64,000 nt of DNA, taken from Bordetella sp. LUAb4 (GTDB taxonomy: Bacteria > Pseudomonadota > Gammaproteobacteria > Burkholderiales > Burkholderiaceae_B). Positions 37,562-47,966 of this stretch are shown here, one piece after another; the stretch's first letter is position 1, and every line of letters starts with the position of its first letter. Under the pieces are notes generated by a model. That model did not search any database. It was not told the origin of the DNA and was given only the letters and a program-made list of their open reading frames with translations. The stretch lies in assembly GCF_021325795.1 (NCBI RefSeq), contig NZ_JAHPZX010000002.1, positions 1 through 64,000 of the forward strand, in the 5' to 3' direction. The position numbers and the translations under genes are program-made.

Positions 37562-38558
37562 GACCCCCATTGACGGCATGACGCGCGCTGCCGTGCTGAT
37601 GATGTCGCTGGGCGAAGATGCCGCGGCGGAAGTCTTCAAGTACCTGACGGCGCGTGAGGTGCAGCAGGTCGGCGGCGCCATGGCCAGCTTGAAACAGGTC
37701 ACCCGCGAGGACGTGGCGACGGTGTTGGAAGAATTCCGCCAGGAATCGGACCAGTTCATCGCGGTCACCCTGGGTTCGGACGACTACATCCGTTCCGTGC
37801 TGACGAAGGCCCTGGGCAGCGATCGCGCCGCGGGCCTGATCGAAGACATCCTGGAAGCAGGCGAAGGCGGCAGCGGCATCGATGCGCTGAACTGGCTCGA
37901 CCCGCACACCGTGGCCGAACTCATTGGCGACGAACATCCGCAGATCATCGCCACCATCCTGGTCCACCTGGAACGTGACCGCGCTTCCTCGGTATTGGCC
38001 CGCCTGGGCGAACGCCTGCGCAACGACGTCATGCTGCGTATCGCCACGTTCGGTGGCGTGCAGCCGACCGCGCTGGCCGAGCTGACCGAGACGCTCAATG
38101 CGGTGCTGGCCGGCCAGGGCGCCAAGCGCAGCAAGATGGGTGGGGTACGGACCGCGGCCGAGATTCTGAACATGATGAATTCGGCCGACGAAGAAAGCGT
38201 GGTCAACAGCCTGCGCGAACGCGATGCCGATCTGGCGCAGAAGATCGTCGACGAAATGTTCGTCTTCGACAACCTGCTCGAAGTCGAAGACCGCGGCATC
38301 CAGCTCATTCTCAAGGAAGTCGACAACGACACCCTCATGGTCGCGCTCAAGGGCGCGGTCGAGGAGTTGCGCGACAAGTTCCTGCGCAATATGTCCAGCC
38401 GCGCCGCCGAGATGCTGCGCGAGGACCTGGAAGCACAAGGTCCGATCCGCATGTCCAAGGTCGAGGGCGAGCAGAAGAAGATCCTGCAGATTGCCCGCCG
38501 CCTGGCCGAGAGCGGCCAGATCGTCCTGGGCGGCCAGGGGGACGACGAGTATGTCTGA
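37551..38558 (+). CDS. fliG: Flagellar motor switch protein FliG
   Basis: C-ring protein that receives torque from the stator. The 335-residue product has the N-terminal FliF-binding domain (AAVLMMSLGEDAAAEVFKYL), the middle EHPQIIATIL segment (the EHPQ motif) and a C-terminal domain with charged residues (KGAVEELRDKFLRNMSSRAAEMLREDL) that face the stator. Overlaps fliF and fliH. Confidence 0.98.
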   Translation: MANETPIDGMTRAAVLMMSLGEDAAAEVFKYLTAREVQQVGGAMASLKQVTREDVATVLEEFRQESDQFIAVTLGSDDYIRSVLTKALGSDRAAGLIEDILEAGEGGSGIDALNWLDPHTVAELIGDEHPQIIATILVHLERDRASSVLARLGERLRNDVMLRIATFGGVQPTALAELTETLNAVLAGQGAKRSKMGGVRTAAEILNMMNSADEESVVNSLRERDADLAQKIVDEMFVFDNLLEVEDRGIQLILKEVDNDTLMVALKGAVEELRDKFLRNMSSRAAEMLREDLEAQGPIRMSKVEGEQKKILQIARRLAESGQIVLGGQGDDEYV

Positions 38559-39285
38559 TTACGAGGCCCGCAAAGCGCCCTACGCCCATTCGGAATCATG
38601 GCGGCGCTGGCGCATGGCTTCGTTCGAGGAACAGGACGCCCGCGACGCCGAACCGGTGGTCGTCGACCACGGCCCCGACCCCGCCGTGGTGCGCGAAGAA
38701 AGCCGGCGCCAGGGCCAGCAGCAAGGCCTGGCCGAGGGCCGGGCGGAAGGCTATGACCTGGGCGTGGCGGAAGGCCGCGCGCGGGGCTATGACGAAGGCC
38801 TGGCCGAAGGCCGCGACGCCGGCTACAAGGAAGGCCTGGCGCAGGCGCGCAAACAGGGCGCCAACGAAGCCGCCCGCCTGCGCAAGCTGGCCGAAGCCAC
38901 CGCTGGCTCGCTGACCGTGCTGGAAGAAAAGACCGGCCAGTCCCTGCTGACGCTGGCGCTGGACATCGCGCGCCAGGTCCTGCGCACCACCCTCGCGACC
39001 GACCCCGAAATGCTGCTGCCCGCCGTGCGCGAAGTGCTGCACATGAACCCGGGCGCGCAGGCGCCCCTGCGCCTGTGGCTGCATCCAGAGGATCTGGAGC
39101 TGGTGCGCCTGCACCTGGCGGAAGACCTGAAGCTGGGACATTGGCGCGCGTTCGCCGATGAATCGATCACGCGCGGCGGCTGCCGGGCCGAGACCTCGTT
39201 CGGCGACATCGATGCCACCCTGCAGACGCGCTGGCGCCGTGTCGCCGCCTCGCTGGGCCGCGACATGCCGCTGGAAGACGAATAA
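38551..39285 (+). CDS. fliH: Flagellar assembly protein FliH
   Basis: Peripheral stalk and regulator of the FliI ATPase; links it to the C-ring. The 244-residue protein has an N-terminal conserved Trp-rich stretch ([15 protein letters not shown]), then a run of small-residue-xxx-Gly units (about 50-105, as in [20 protein letters not shown]), the long helix typical of FliH, and a C-terminal V-ATPase-E-like domain. The ATG at 38551 overlaps the fliG stop by 8 bases. Confidence 0.95.
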   Translation: MSDYEARKAPYAHSESWRRWRMASFEEQDARDAEPVVVDHGPDPAVVREESRRQGQQQGLAEGRAEGYDLGVAEGRARGYDEGLAEGRDAGYKEGLAQARKQGANEAARLRKLAEATAGSLTVLEEKTGQSLLTLALDIARQVLRTTLATDPEMLLPAVREVLHMNPGAQAPLRLWLHPEDLELVRLHLAEDLKLGHWRAFADESITRGGCRAETSFGDIDATLQTRWRRVAASLGRDMPLEDE

Positions 39286-39290
39286 TCGCC

Positions 39291-40835
39291 ATGGTCCAGC
39301 CCACCGCGCAGCCCAAACCCCAGCCTACCCCGGAACCGATCGCCGCGACCGGCCCCAACGCCGCCCTGGATGCCGAAGCAGGCAGCAGCGCCGGCGGCAA
39401 ACCGGTGATGCCGCCAGTGGCCGACCGCTGGGCCATCCAATTGCAGATCGGTTCGGTCCGCGCCAACGCCACGGACCCCTGGCTGGCCGTCGGCCGTGTC
39501 ACCCGCGCCACCGGCATGGTGCTGCAAGCCACCGGCCTGCGTTTGCCGGTCGGTGCCGCGTGCCGTATCGAAATCGCCCCCGGCCATGACCATTATGCCG
39601 AGGCCGAAGTGGTGGGCTTCGACGGCCACACGCTCTATCTGATGCCGCAGGCGGATATTTCCGGCCTGCCGCCCGGCGCCCGCGTGATGCCGGGCGATCC
39701 GCCGCTGCAACGGACCATTCCGCTGCCGCGCAAAGCCATTCTGAATGGCAACGCCAAGCCGGCCCTGGGCCGCCACCTGCCCGTGGGCAACGCCCTGCTG
39801 GGCCGCGTGCTGGACGGCGCCGGCCGCCCGCTGGATGACCTGGGCCCCTTGAACGGCGCCGAAGCCGCGCCGCTGGCCGCCCTGCCGATCAACCCCCTGT
39901 CACGCGCCCCCATCGATACCGTGCTGGACGTGGGCGTGCGCGCCATCAACGGCCTGCTCACCGTGGGCCGGGGCCAGCGCATGGGCCTGTTCGCCGGCTC
40001 CGGCGTGGGCAAGAGCGTGCTGCTCGGGATGATGGCGCGCTACACCAAGGCCGATGTCATCGTGGTGGGCCTGATCGGCGAGCGGGGCCGCGAAGTGAAG
40101 GAATTCATCGAGCACAACCTGGGCCCCGAGGGCCTGGCGCGCTCGGTCGTGGTGGCGGCGCCGGCCGACGTGTCGCCCCTGCTGCGCCTGCAAGGCGCGG
40201 CCTATGCCACCCGCATCGCCGAACATTTCCGTGACCAGGGCCTGGATGTCCTGTTGATCATGGATTCCCTGACCCGCTATGCCATGGCCCAGCGCGAAAT
40301 CGCCTTGGCCATCGGCGAGCCGCCGGCCACCAAGGGCTACCCGCCGTCGGTGTTCGCCAAGCTGCCGGCCCTGGTGGAACGCGCCGGCATGGGTTCGCCC
40401 GGCCCCAACGGCAAGGCAGGTTCGATCACCGGTTTCTATACCGTGCTGGCGGAAGGCGATGACCAGCAGGATCCCATCGCCGATTCGGCCCGCGCCATCC
40501 TGGACGGCCACGTGGTGCTGTCGCGCCATCTGGCGGAAGCCGGCCACTACCCCGCGATCGACGTCGAGGCATCGATTTCGCGCGCCATGAACTCACTGAT
40601 CACGGTTGAACAGTTCGCCATGGTGCGCCGCTTCAAGCAGGTGCTGTCGCGCTACCAGCGCAACCGCGACCTGATCGCCGTCGGCGCCTACGCGCCCGGC
40701 CATGATCTGGCGCTGGACGACGCCATCGCGCGCTATCCGCGCCTGGAAGCCTTCCTGCAGCAGAACGTCGGCGACAGTGTCAACTACGACATCGCCATCA
40801 AGCAATTGCAGGCCACTTTCGGCCCCGGAGCCTGA
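39291..40835 (+). CDS. fliI: Flagellum-specific ATPase FliI
   Basis: F1-beta-like ATPase that unfolds and feeds export substrates. The 514-residue protein has an N-terminal extension rich in Pro/Ala, the P-loop [15 protein letters not shown] (about 234-247), [10 protein letters not shown] and the Walker B/DELSD-type [20 protein letters not shown] (about 320-339). The N-terminal extension of about 40 residues exceeds the usual 440-460-residue family length. Between fliH (5-base gap) and fliJ. Confidence 0.97.
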   Translation: MVQPTAQPKPQPTPEPIAATGPNAALDAEAGSSAGGKPVMPPVADRWAIQLQIGSVRANATDPWLAVGRVTRATGMVLQATGLRLPVGAACRIEIAPGHDHYAEAEVVGFDGHTLYLMPQADISGLPPGARVMPGDPPLQRTIPLPRKAILNGNAKPALGRHLPVGNALLGRVLDGAGRPLDDLGPLNGAEAAPLAALPINPLSRAPIDTVLDVGVRAINGLLTVGRGQRMGLFAGSGVGKSVLLGMMARYTKADVIVVGLIGERGREVKEFIEHNLGPEGLARSVVVAAPADVSPLLRLQGAAYATRIAEHFRDQGLDVLLIMDSLTRYAMAQREIALAIGEPPATKGYPPSVFAKLPALVERAGMGSPGPNGKAGSITGFYTVLAEGDDQQDPIADSARAILDGHVVLSRHLAEAGHYPAIDVEASISRAMNSLITVEQFAMVRRFKQVLSRYQRNRDLIAVGAYAPGHDLALDDAIARYPRLEAFLQQNVGDSVNYDIAIKQLQATFGPGA

Positions 40836-40836
40836 C

Positions 40837-41289
40837 ATGCCCACCAAATTGCCGCTGGACACCCTGATAGGCCTGGCCAAGGACAATACCGACGAGGCCG
40901 CGCGCCAGCTGGGCCGTCTGCACGCCACGCGCAACGACGCCGAACGTCAGCTGGGCATGCTGCAGGATTACCGCCAGGACTACCTGCAACGCCTGCAGCA
41001 CGCCATGGTAAGCGGCATGTCGGCAGCGGATTGCCACAATTATCAGCGCTTTATCGGCACTTTGGATGACGCCATCCGGCAGCAAAATGCCGTGTTGATG
41101 CAAGCCGAAAACCATCTGGTGCAGGGCAAGCTGCGTTGGCAGGAAGAAAAACGCAAGTTGAACTCCTTCGACGCGCTGGCCCAGCGTGCCGCCGGCGTGG
41201 AAGCACGCGCCGAAGCGCGGCGCGAGCAACGCGCCTCCGATGAGTACTCGGCCCGCCTGGTGCGTGGCCATGCCGGCGGCATGCACTAG
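40837..41289 (+). CDS. fliJ: Flagellar export protein FliJ
   Basis: A 150-residue coiled-coil protein, the central stalk of the FliH-FliI ATPase that couples it to FlhA. The sequence is nearly all heptad-like helix (DEAARQLGRLHATRNDAERQLGML; KLRWQEEKRKLNSFDAL). The ATG at 40837 follows the fliI stop by one base. Confidence 0.94.
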   Translation: MPTKLPLDTLIGLAKDNTDEAARQLGRLHATRNDAERQLGMLQDYRQDYLQRLQHAMVSGMSAADCHNYQRFIGTLDDAIRQQNAVLMQAENHLVQGKLRWQEEKRKLNSFDALAQRAAGVEARAEARREQRASDEYSARLVRGHAGGMH

Positions 41290-41389
41290 GCATCCGCCCT
41301 TTGCTTCGCCCCAGCGACGTTTTACCCGCATTCCGCGGCACCGCATCCAGCAACACCGAATTCAGTAAGCCGCTTTTCAGGAAGCCGTT

Positions 41390-42814
41390 ATGACCGCAGC
41401 CGCGACGACTTTGCTCAGTATCATCGCCCCGCCCACGCCCGCCGCCACCAGCAGCAGTGCCAGCCGCGCCTCGTCCGGAGCCAAGGATTCGAGCCCGGCG
41501 TTCGCGGACGTCATGTCGCGCCAGCGCGCCGCCGCCCAGCAGGATGAGCAGGCTGCCCAGCGCGCCGCGGCCGCCAAGGCCAATAACAACGCCGGCACCG
41601 CCCCCGCCGCGGACAGCGCGAATGCGCCGGCTTCGGCGGACGCCAAGCCGGGCAAGCCCACAGTGGGCGGCGCCGATGACACCGAGGGCAAGGACGCCGA
41701 CAAGACCGCCGCCGATGACGCCGCGGCGCCCACGCTCAGCCAGCAGGCGCTGGCCATGGCCGCGCTGGTGGCACAGATCACCGCGCCGCCGCCGCCCGTG
41801 ACCGGCGCGTCCCAAGCCGTGCCGGCGAGCGCCGGCGACGCCGCGGCCGATGCACTGGCAGCGACCCTGGCCAACGCCGCGACCGCCGCGGCCGGCGCGC
41901 TGGACCCCGCTGCCGCGGGCGCCCCGGATGACCAAGGCACGACACCCGCCGTGCCCGCCCTGCCCGCCGCCACGGCACCCGGCGTGAACGGCACTGCCGC
42001 GGCAAGCGACCCGGTCATCACCGCCGTCGCGGCCACGCAGACATCCGCCGTGCCCCTGCCGGCAGCGCCCGCCAATACCACGCCGCTGGCCGCACAGAAC
42101 GCCAATGCGCCGGCTGGCGCGGCCGCGCCCGCGACCCACCTCACCAAGCAGGCGGTGCAAGCGGCCAACGCAAAACAGGGTGGCGACCCGTCGCAGCAGG
42201 ACAATGCCGACAGCCTGGCCAAGCCGGCGCAACACGTGGCTGCCGCCGACGGCACGGCCGCGGCGCCCATCGCCACCAGCGCGCACGAAGCCCTGGCCAA
42301 CGCCGTCGCGGCGAGCCAGGCGCCGGTCAGCGTGCACGCCGCTCCCGTCACGACTTCGCTGCAAGTCAACACGCCCGTGGGACAAGCGGGTTGGGCCGCC
42401 GACGTGGGCAAGCAGGTGGTCCTGCTGTCGAACAATGCCCAGCAGAAGACCCAGACCGCGGAACTGCGCCTGGACCCGCCGGATCTCGGCCCGTTGCGCA
42501 TCACCCTCACCCTGAACGACGGCGTGGCGCAAGCCTCCTTCGTTTCGTCTCACGCCGCGGTGCGCCAGGCGCTGGAAGCGGCGCTGCCGCAACTGCAACA
42601 AGCGCTGTCCCAAGCGGGAATTTCGCTGGGCCAGACCAACGTCGGCGACCAGGGGACCCAAGCCGGCTTCGCGGCCAATGACCAGGGTGGCCGCCAAGGC
42701 GGCTCCGGGCGGGACGGCGGCGCCGCGCAAGGCGACAGCGGCATGGCCGACGGCGTCGTGGCCACGGTGCAATCGCGCCGCGCGGCCAACGCGCTGGTGG
42801 ATACGTTCGCTTGA
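41390..42814 (+). CDS. fliK: Flagellar hook-length control protein FliK
   Basis: Exported molecular ruler that measures the hook and triggers the FlhB specificity switch. The 474-residue protein has a long Ala/Pro/Asp-rich ruler region (about 1-330) and the Flg_hook domain (about 335-450) with AELRLDPPDLGPLRITL and QLQQALSQAGISLGQTNV. This is the canonical copy by position (after fliJ) and motif; see the paralogue at 30903. Confidence 0.95.
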   Translation: MTAAATTLLSIIAPPTPAATSSSASRASSGAKDSSPAFADVMSRQRAAAQQDEQAAQRAAAAKANNNAGTAPAADSANAPASADAKPGKPTVGGADDTEGKDADKTAADDAAAPTLSQQALAMAALVAQITAPPPPVTGASQAVPASAGDAAADALAATLANAATAAAGALDPAAAGAPDDQGTTPAVPALPAATAPGVNGTAAASDPVITAVAATQTSAVPLPAAPANTTPLAAQNANAPAGAAAPATHLTKQAVQAANAKQGGDPSQQDNADSLAKPAQHVAAADGTAAAPIATSAHEALANAVAASQAPVSVHAAPVTTSLQVNTPVGQAGWAADVGKQVVLLSNNAQQKTQTAELRLDPPDLGPLRITLTLNDGVAQASFVSSHAAVRQALEAALPQLQQALSQAGISLGQTNVGDQGTQAGFAANDQGGRQGGSGRDGGAAQGDSGMADGVVATVQSRRAANALVDTFA

Positions 42815-42968
42815 CCAGGACCTTCACCAACGCGCGCGCGTGGCAATAGCCCGAGATACACAGATTTCGCCCTGTTTTTCGCCTGCCTCCGATGGGGCGA
42901 TTTGGGGCAGAATGTTTCCGGATACTCACAAATTCCGTTTTTCTCGGTAATCACCTCACCGATCCAAG

Positions 42969-43553
42969 ATGGCGACTTCCAAAACCCCCACTATGCCGTC
43001 ACGCAGCACCCTCCCCGTCCGTTCCGGCAGCGCGAGCCGGTTGCTGCGTCCTATCATCGGCCTGCTGGTCCTGCTGATCGTGGCCGGCGCCAGCGTCGCC
43101 ACGACCTGGATGATCACCACGCGTTCGCAGCGCCAGCAGCCGAATTCCGCCGTCCAGATCAATGTCGGCCAGGCCCAGCAGCCCGGCGCGACACCGACGA
43201 CGTTCGTGCCGCCGCCGACCGCCCCCGCCGCCGTGCCCGCGCCGATCTTCATTCCGATCGAGCCCTTCACGGTCAGCGTGCAAAGCGCCAACACGGAGCG
43301 CATGCTGCACGTCGCACTGACGCTGCGCGTGAGCGACGAGCAAACGCGCCAGCGTATCGAGAAGTACATGCCCGAGGTGCGTAGCCGCATCCTGTTGCTG
43401 GCCTCCTCGCAGACGCCGGAAAGCGTGCAGACGCCGCAAGGCAAGGTCGACCTGGCCAACGCCATCGTCAAGGCCGTCAACAAACCGTTCACGCCCATCC
43501 CCGATGGCCAGTACGTCACCGACGTCCTCTTCACGGCATTCGTGGTGCAATAA
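42969..43553 (+). CDS. fliL: Flagellar basal body-associated protein FliL
   Basis: Single-pass inner-membrane protein around the stator units. The 194-residue product has a basic N-terminus, a membrane helix (about 28-49, LRPIIGLLVLLIVAGASVATTW), a Pro-rich linker and a periplasmic stomatin-like domain (PIEPFTVSVQSANTERMLHVALTL to FTPIPDGQYVTDVLFTAFVVQ). Preceded by a 154-base gap after fliK and directly joined to fliM. Confidence 0.95.
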   Translation: MATSKTPTMPSRSTLPVRSGSASRLLRPIIGLLVLLIVAGASVATTWMITTRSQRQQPNSAVQINVGQAQQPGATPTTFVPPPTAPAAVPAPIFIPIEPFTVSVQSANTERMLHVALTLRVSDEQTRQRIEKYMPEVRSRILLLASSQTPESVQTPQGKVDLANAIVKAVNKPFTPIPDGQYVTDVLFTAFVVQ

Positions 43554-44558
43554 ATGGCCTACGAGGCTTTTCTTTCGCAGGATGAAGTCGACGCCCTGCT
43601 TGCGGGCGTCACCGGCGAAGACGACGGCAAGGCGCAGGCGCAGGAAGAACAGGCGGGAGTACGCGCCTACGACCTGAGCTCGCCCGAACGCGTCGTCCGG
43701 CGCCGCATGCAGACGCTGGAGCTGATCAACGAACGCTTCGCGCGCCATATGCGCAACGTGTTGTTGAACTTCATGCGCCGCAACGCCGACATCACGGTCG
43801 GTTCGATCAAGATCATGAAGTACTCGGATTTTGAACGTAACCTGCCGGTGCCGAGCAACCTGAACATGGTGCAGATGAAGCCGCTGCGCGGCACCGCCCT
43901 GTTCACCTACGATCCCAACCTGGTATTCCTGGTCATCGACAGCCTGTTCGGCGGCGATGGGCGCTACCACACGCGGGTCGAGGGGCGCGATTTCACCACC
44001 ACCGAACAGCGCATCATCCGCCGTCTGCTGAACCTGACGCTGGAAAGCTACGGCAAGTCCTGGGACGCGGTCTATCCCGTCGAATTCGAATATGTGCGTT
44101 CCGAAATGCACACCAAGTTCGCCAGCATCACCGGCGACAACGAAGTGGTGGTGGTCACGCCCTTCCACATCGAATTCGGCGCGACGGGCGGCGACCTGAA
44201 CATCTGCCTGCCCTACTCCATGATCGAGCCGGTGCGCGATCTGCTGACCCGCCCGCTGCAGGAAAACACCCTGGAAGCGGTCGACCAGCGCTGGGCCACC
44301 CAGCTGTCGCGCCAGGTGCGCAGCGCCGACGTCGAACTGGTGGCGGAATTCGTCAAGGTCGACTCGTCGATCCGCAATCTCCTGAGCATGAAGGTCGGCG
44401 ACGTCCTGCCGGTCGAAGTGCCGGAAATCATCACCGCGCTCATCAACGAAGTCCCGGTCATGGAATGCGGCTACGGCGTCTTCAACACGCAATACGCCCT
44501 GCGCATCCAGAAACTGCTAACTCCCAACGAATCCGATACTGAGGCCCCGAATGACTGA
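43554..44558 (+). CDS. fliM: Flagellar motor switch protein FliM
   Basis: C-ring protein that binds phosphorylated CheY. The 334-residue protein starts with the CheY-binding peptide (FLSQDEVDALLAG, residues 5-17), followed by the CheC-like middle domain (RRNADITVGSIKIMKYSDFERNLP, GDGRYHTRVEGRDFTTTEQ) and the C-terminal SpoA domain. The stop overlaps the fliN start by 8 bases. Confidence 0.98.
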   Translation: MAYEAFLSQDEVDALLAGVTGEDDGKAQAQEEQAGVRAYDLSSPERVVRRRMQTLELINERFARHMRNVLLNFMRRNADITVGSIKIMKYSDFERNLPVPSNLNMVQMKPLRGTALFTYDPNLVFLVIDSLFGGDGRYHTRVEGRDFTTTEQRIIRRLLNLTLESYGKSWDAVYPVEFEYVRSEMHTKFASITGDNEVVVVTPFHIEFGATGGDLNICLPYSMIEPVRDLLTRPLQENTLEAVDQRWATQLSRQVRSADVELVAEFVKVDSSIRNLLSMKVGDVLPVEVPEIITALINEVPVMECGYGVFNTQYALRIQKLLTPNESDTEAPND

Positions 44559-45072
44559 TCCCAACGATCAAGCAGGCGGCACCAGCCCGTCCGCCTCCGG
44601 CGCCGACGACTGGGCCGACGCGCTCGCCGAGCAATCCAACGCCGCCGCGCAGACCCAGGCCGCTGGCCTGGCGTCCACCGACGACCCCTGGGCCGCCGCC
44701 ATGGCCGAGCAAGGCGCCACGACCTCCGCCGCCCCCAGCCCCGCGCCGCAGTCCGCCGCCAAGGCCGTGTTCAAGCCGCTGGCCGGCAGCGACCAGAAAG
44801 CCACCACCGACATCGACCTGATCATGGACGTGCCGGTACAGATGACGGTGGAATTGGGCCGCACGCGCCTGACCATCAAGAACCTGCTGCAACTGGGCCA
44901 GGGCTCGGTGGTCGAACTCGACGGCCTGGCCGGCGAACCGATGGACATCTTCGTCAACGGCTACCTGATCGCCCAGGGCGAAGTGGTGGTGGTGGACGAG
45001 AAGTACGGCATCCGCCTGACCGACATCATCACCCCGTCCGAACGCATCAACCGTTTGAACGGCCGCCGTTAA
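44551..45072 (+). CDS. fliN: Flagellar motor switch protein FliN
   Basis: Forms the lower C-ring and docks FliH. The 173-residue protein has an Ala/Ser/Gln-rich N-terminal extension (about 1-85) and a SpoA domain (about 88-170: DLIMDVPVQMTVELGRTRLTIKNLL, DIFVNGYLIAQGEVVVVDEKYGIRLTDI). The extension makes it longer than the 137-residue E. coli protein. Confidence 0.97.
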   Translation: MTDPNDQAGGTSPSASGADDWADALAEQSNAAAQTQAAGLASTDDPWAAAMAEQGATTSAAPSPAPQSAAKAVFKPLAGSDQKATTDIDLIMDVPVQMTVELGRTRLTIKNLLQLGQGSVVELDGLAGEPMDIFVNGYLIAQGEVVVVDEKYGIRLTDIITPSERINRLNGRR

Positions 45073-45106
45073 GACTGTGCAGCCTTTCTCGTGCCGTTGA
45101 TCTTTC

Positions 45107-45436
45107 ATGACTTCGCCTGACGTCCTTCGCCTGTTCCTCGGCCTCGTGCTGGTGGTGGGTGTGATCCTCTCCTTCGGCTGGCTTGCCCGCCGCGGAGGAT
45201 TGGCCGGCCGCGCACGCGGCCACATGCGGGTCGTCGAAAGCCTGGGACTGGGGCCGCGCCACCGCATGGTGCTGGTCCAGATCGATGATACCTGGCTGGT
45301 CGTGGGCGTGAGCGCCGGCCAGATGAATGTGCTGCACACGCTGCCCGCCGGGGCAGCGCTGCCAGACCTGCCAGTGGCCCCGGTGTCGGCCTTCGCCGGC
45401 AAGCTGGGCGAAGCCTGGCGCCGCCGCCAGGGCTGA
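45107..45436 (+). CDS. fliO: Flagellar biosynthesis protein FliO
   Basis: A 109-residue single-pass membrane protein that helps assemble the FliP ring. It has an N-terminal helix (about 6-25, [25 protein letters not shown]) and a small cytosolic domain with [36 protein letters not shown], the FliO pattern. Its position between fliN and fliP supports this strongly. Confidence 0.94.
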   Translation: MTSPDVLRLFLGLVLVVGVILSFGWLARRGGLAGRARGHMRVVESLGLGPRHRMVLVQIDDTWLVVGVSAGQMNVLHTLPAGAALPDLPVAPVSAFAGKLGEAWRRRQG

Positions 45437-45485
45437 ACCTGCCCTCGCCTTCCCCGTGCTGAACCCCGCCACGCCTGAATCCTCC

Positions 45486-46283
45486 ATGAGCATTTTCCGC
45501 AATCGGGCCCTGTTATTGCGACGGGCGCTTTCCACGCGCCGCGGCAACGCCCTGCTGGCCCTGCTGGCCTTGCTCGCGCTGGTGCCCGGCGTCGTCCTGG
45601 CCCAGGCCACGCTGCCGGCCCTGACCACCACGCCGGGGCCCAACGGCACGGAGACGTACTCGCTGAGCATACAGACGCTCATCATGCTGACGTCGCTGAG
45701 CTTCCTGCCGGCGGCGGTGCTGATGATGACGGGCTTCACCCGCATCATCATCGTGCTGAGCCTGATGCGCAACGCGCTGGGCACCCAGACCACGCCGCCC
45801 AATATGGTGCTGATCGGCCTGGCCCTGTTCCTGACGGCCTACACCATGTCGCCGGTGTTCGACGAGATCTACCAGAAGGCCTATCAACCGCTGACCGCCG
45901 GCTCGATCACCTTCGAAACCGCCTTGGAACGGGGCGCGGGGCCCCTGCGTACCTTCATGCTGCACCAGACGCGTGAAACGGACCTGGCCTTGTTCGCCAA
46001 CATGACCAACCAGCCCGCCATGGACAGCCCGGCCAATGTGCCGCTGAAGGTCCTGGTACCGGCCTTCGTCACCAGCGAGTTGAAGACCGCCTTCCAGATC
46101 GGCTTCACGGTCTTCATTCCATTCCTGATCATCGACATGGTGGTGGCCAGCGTGCTGATGGGCCTGGGCATGATGATGGTGCCGCCTGTCACGGTGTCAT
46201 TGCCGTTCAAGCTGATGCTGTTCGTGCTGGCCGACGGCTGGCATCTGCTGCTGGGATCGCTGTCCCGCAGCTTCTATCAATAA
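45486..46283 (+). CDS. fliP: Flagellar biosynthetic protein FliP
   Basis: Core of the export gate (FliP5-FliQ4-FliR1). The 265-residue protein has a cleavable N-terminal signal (ending [10 protein letters not shown]), then [41 protein letters not shown] and the C-terminal [33 protein letters not shown], the family signatures. The start [10 protein letters not shown] is chosen by the signal peptide; the longer frame overlaps fliO. Confidence 0.97.
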   Translation: MSIFRNRALLLRRALSTRRGNALLALLALLALVPGVVLAQATLPALTTTPGPNGTETYSLSIQTLIMLTSLSFLPAAVLMMTGFTRIIIVLSLMRNALGTQTTPPNMVLIGLALFLTAYTMSPVFDEIYQKAYQPLTAGSITFETALERGAGPLRTFMLHQTRETDLALFANMTNQPAMDSPANVPLKVLVPAFVTSELKTAFQIGFTVFIPFLIIDMVVASVLMGLGMMMVPPVTVSLPFKLMLFVLADGWHLLLGSLSRSFYQ

Positions 46284-46319
46284 CGCTACCGCCGGATTTC
46301 TCTCCGCCTACCCATTGCC

Positions 46320-46589
46320 ATGACCGACCAAACCGTAATGACGATGGCCTACCAGGCCATGAAGATGGTCCTCATCGTGGCCGGCCCGATGCTGTTGGTG
46401 ACGCTGGCCGTCGGCCTGGTCATCAGCGTGTTCCAGGCGGCCACGCAGATCAACGAAATGACGCTGTCCTTCATCCCCAAGCTGCTGGCCGTCGCGGCCA
46501 CGCTGGTGGTGCTCGGTCCCTGGCTGATGCAGACCATGGTGGATTACATCCGCTCCATCATGGAACAGATTCCGGGACTGGTGTCCTGA
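46320..46589 (+). CDS. fliQ: Flagellar biosynthetic protein FliQ
   Basis: An 89-residue export-gate protein with two membrane helices (AYQAMKMVLIVAGPMLLVTLAVGLVISVFQAATQINEMTL and FIPKLLAVAATLVVLGPWLMQTM). Length matches the family. Between fliP and fliR. Confidence 0.97.
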   Translation: MTDQTVMTMAYQAMKMVLIVAGPMLLVTLAVGLVISVFQAATQINEMTLSFIPKLLAVAATLVVLGPWLMQTMVDYIRSIMEQIPGLVS

Positions 46590-46611
46590 GGCACCGACCG
46601 GCGCCGGCGCC

Positions 46612-47415
46612 ATGATCAATTTCACCCTCGACCAGTGGTACGGCTGGATCAACGCCTTCCTCTGGCCCTTCGCCCGGCTGCTGGCCATGTTCTCCGTGGC
46701 ACCCGTGTTCGGCGAGTCGACCGCACCGTCGATCCCCAAGGTCGGCCTGGCAGCGGTGATCGCGATGGTGGTGGCGCCCACCCTGCCCCCATTCCCCGCG
46801 CTGGCGACCAGCTCCTACGAAGGCCTGCTGGTCTTGGCCCAACAGGTGTTCATCGGCATGGCGCTGGGCTTCGTGATCCGCATCTGCTTTTCCGCGGTGC
46901 AGACGGCGGGGGACTTCGTCGGCTTGCAGATGGGCCTGTCGCTGGCCACGCTATACGACCCTTCCACCCATTCCAACACCGAAGTGCTGGCGCGGCTGTT
47001 CAACATCCTGGCGATGTTGGTGTTCCTGGTGTTCAATGGCCATCTGCTGATGCTGGATGTCTTGATCCGCAGCTTCACCGCCCTGCCTATCGGCCATGCC
47101 TCGCTGAATCCGGCTGCCTGGATGGGGCTGGCCGAACTGGGTGGCAAGATCTTCTCGTCCGGCTTGCTGCTGGCCCTGCCGCTAATCGCGGCGCTGCTGA
47201 CCTTGAATATTTCCCTGGGTATTCTCAACCGCGCCGCGCCGCAGCTGTCCGCTTTCTCCGTGGGCTTTCCCATCATGCTGATTTCGGGCGTGCTGCTGCT
47301 GACGGTGGTCCTGCCGCACACCCCCTCGTATCTCAACGAGTTTTATCAGGAGATGCTGGGCCACATGGCTCGCATCGCCGACACCTTCGCCGCCCCACGC
47401 GGCGGGGCAAATTGA
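46612..47415 (+). CDS. fliR: Flagellar biosynthetic protein FliR
   Basis: A 267-residue export-gate protein with about six membrane helices; FRLL-type start (WPFARLLAMFSVAPVFGESTAP), AQQVFIGMALGFVIRICFSAVQTAGDFVGLQMGLS and LNISLGILNRAAPQLSAFSVGFPIMLISGVLLL are family features. Last recognised gene of the fliF-R operon. A weak stem (ATCCGA/TCGGAT, 47444-47461) follows without a T-run. Confidence 0.97.
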   Translation: MINFTLDQWYGWINAFLWPFARLLAMFSVAPVFGESTAPSIPKVGLAAVIAMVVAPTLPPFPALATSSYEGLLVLAQQVFIGMALGFVIRICFSAVQTAGDFVGLQMGLSLATLYDPSTHSNTEVLARLFNILAMLVFLVFNGHLLMLDVLIRSFTALPIGHASLNPAAWMGLAELGGKIFSSGLLLALPLIAALLTLNISLGILNRAAPQLSAFSVGFPIMLISGVLLLTVVLPHTPSYLNEFYQEMLGHMARIADTFAAPRGGAN

Positions 47416-47528
47416 TCCTACGCCCAAGCGAAAAATCAGACTGATCCGACAGGGTTCGGATGTGCCGTCATGCGCGGGCACTTGTAGACTTGTCATCCCG
47501 GAACTCCTCTACAAACCGCGGTGGTCGT

Positions 47529-47966
47529 ATGGTTCATTCCGTCTTCATCCCTGCCTTCCCACTCATGCAGTTGACTCATGAATGGGCACTACGCGTTGCG
47601 CTTCAAGTCGACACTGTCGCATTCATCGGCCCGACATTGGCGACGGCAGCGGTCAGTTATCTATTACCGCTCACCAAGCCAATCCCAGGTTCCCGCGCCA
47701 GCATCATCGGCGCGAGCAGACCGGTTGCTCACTGCCCATCCGCGGCGTTAATTTCACGGGCCGACTTCAACTTCAGCGGGCTGATCTGGATACTGATTCT
47801 CTTCGGCATTTGCGCCTGGGAGGCCACTTGCTACCTTTCCATGCGCTACCCGGAACTAAAAACGTGCTCGATGCCCACACACGTGGCTGTTGGACTCATC
47901 GCCTATTCGATCAGTCTGTTAATGAACTTCATTTCCTGGAGGCGCTGTGGAAGATTTCATGGATAA
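47529..47966 (+). CDS. Hypothetical membrane protein
   Basis: A 145-residue protein I do not recognise. It has an N-terminal hydrophobic stretch (VDTVAFIGPTLATAAVSYLLPL) and two further candidate helices (LIWILILFGICAWEATCYL, HVAVGLIAYSISLLMNFI). GC is about 55-57 % against about 67 % in fliR, and codon choice looks less biased, so it may be acquired. The ATG at 47529 has GGTGG upstream. Its end overlaps the next ORF by 20 bases. Confidence 0.5.
   Translation: MVHSVFIPAFPLMQLTHEWALRVALQVDTVAFIGPTLATAAVSYLLPLTKPIPGSRASIIGASRPVAHCPSAALISRADFNFSGLIWILILFGICAWEATCYLSMRYPELKTCSMPTHVAVGLIAYSISLLMNFISWRRCGRFHG

Noticed and set aside
47444-47481. Terminator after fliR
   Set aside because: Stems are 5-6 bp and no T-run follows, so read-through cannot be excluded.
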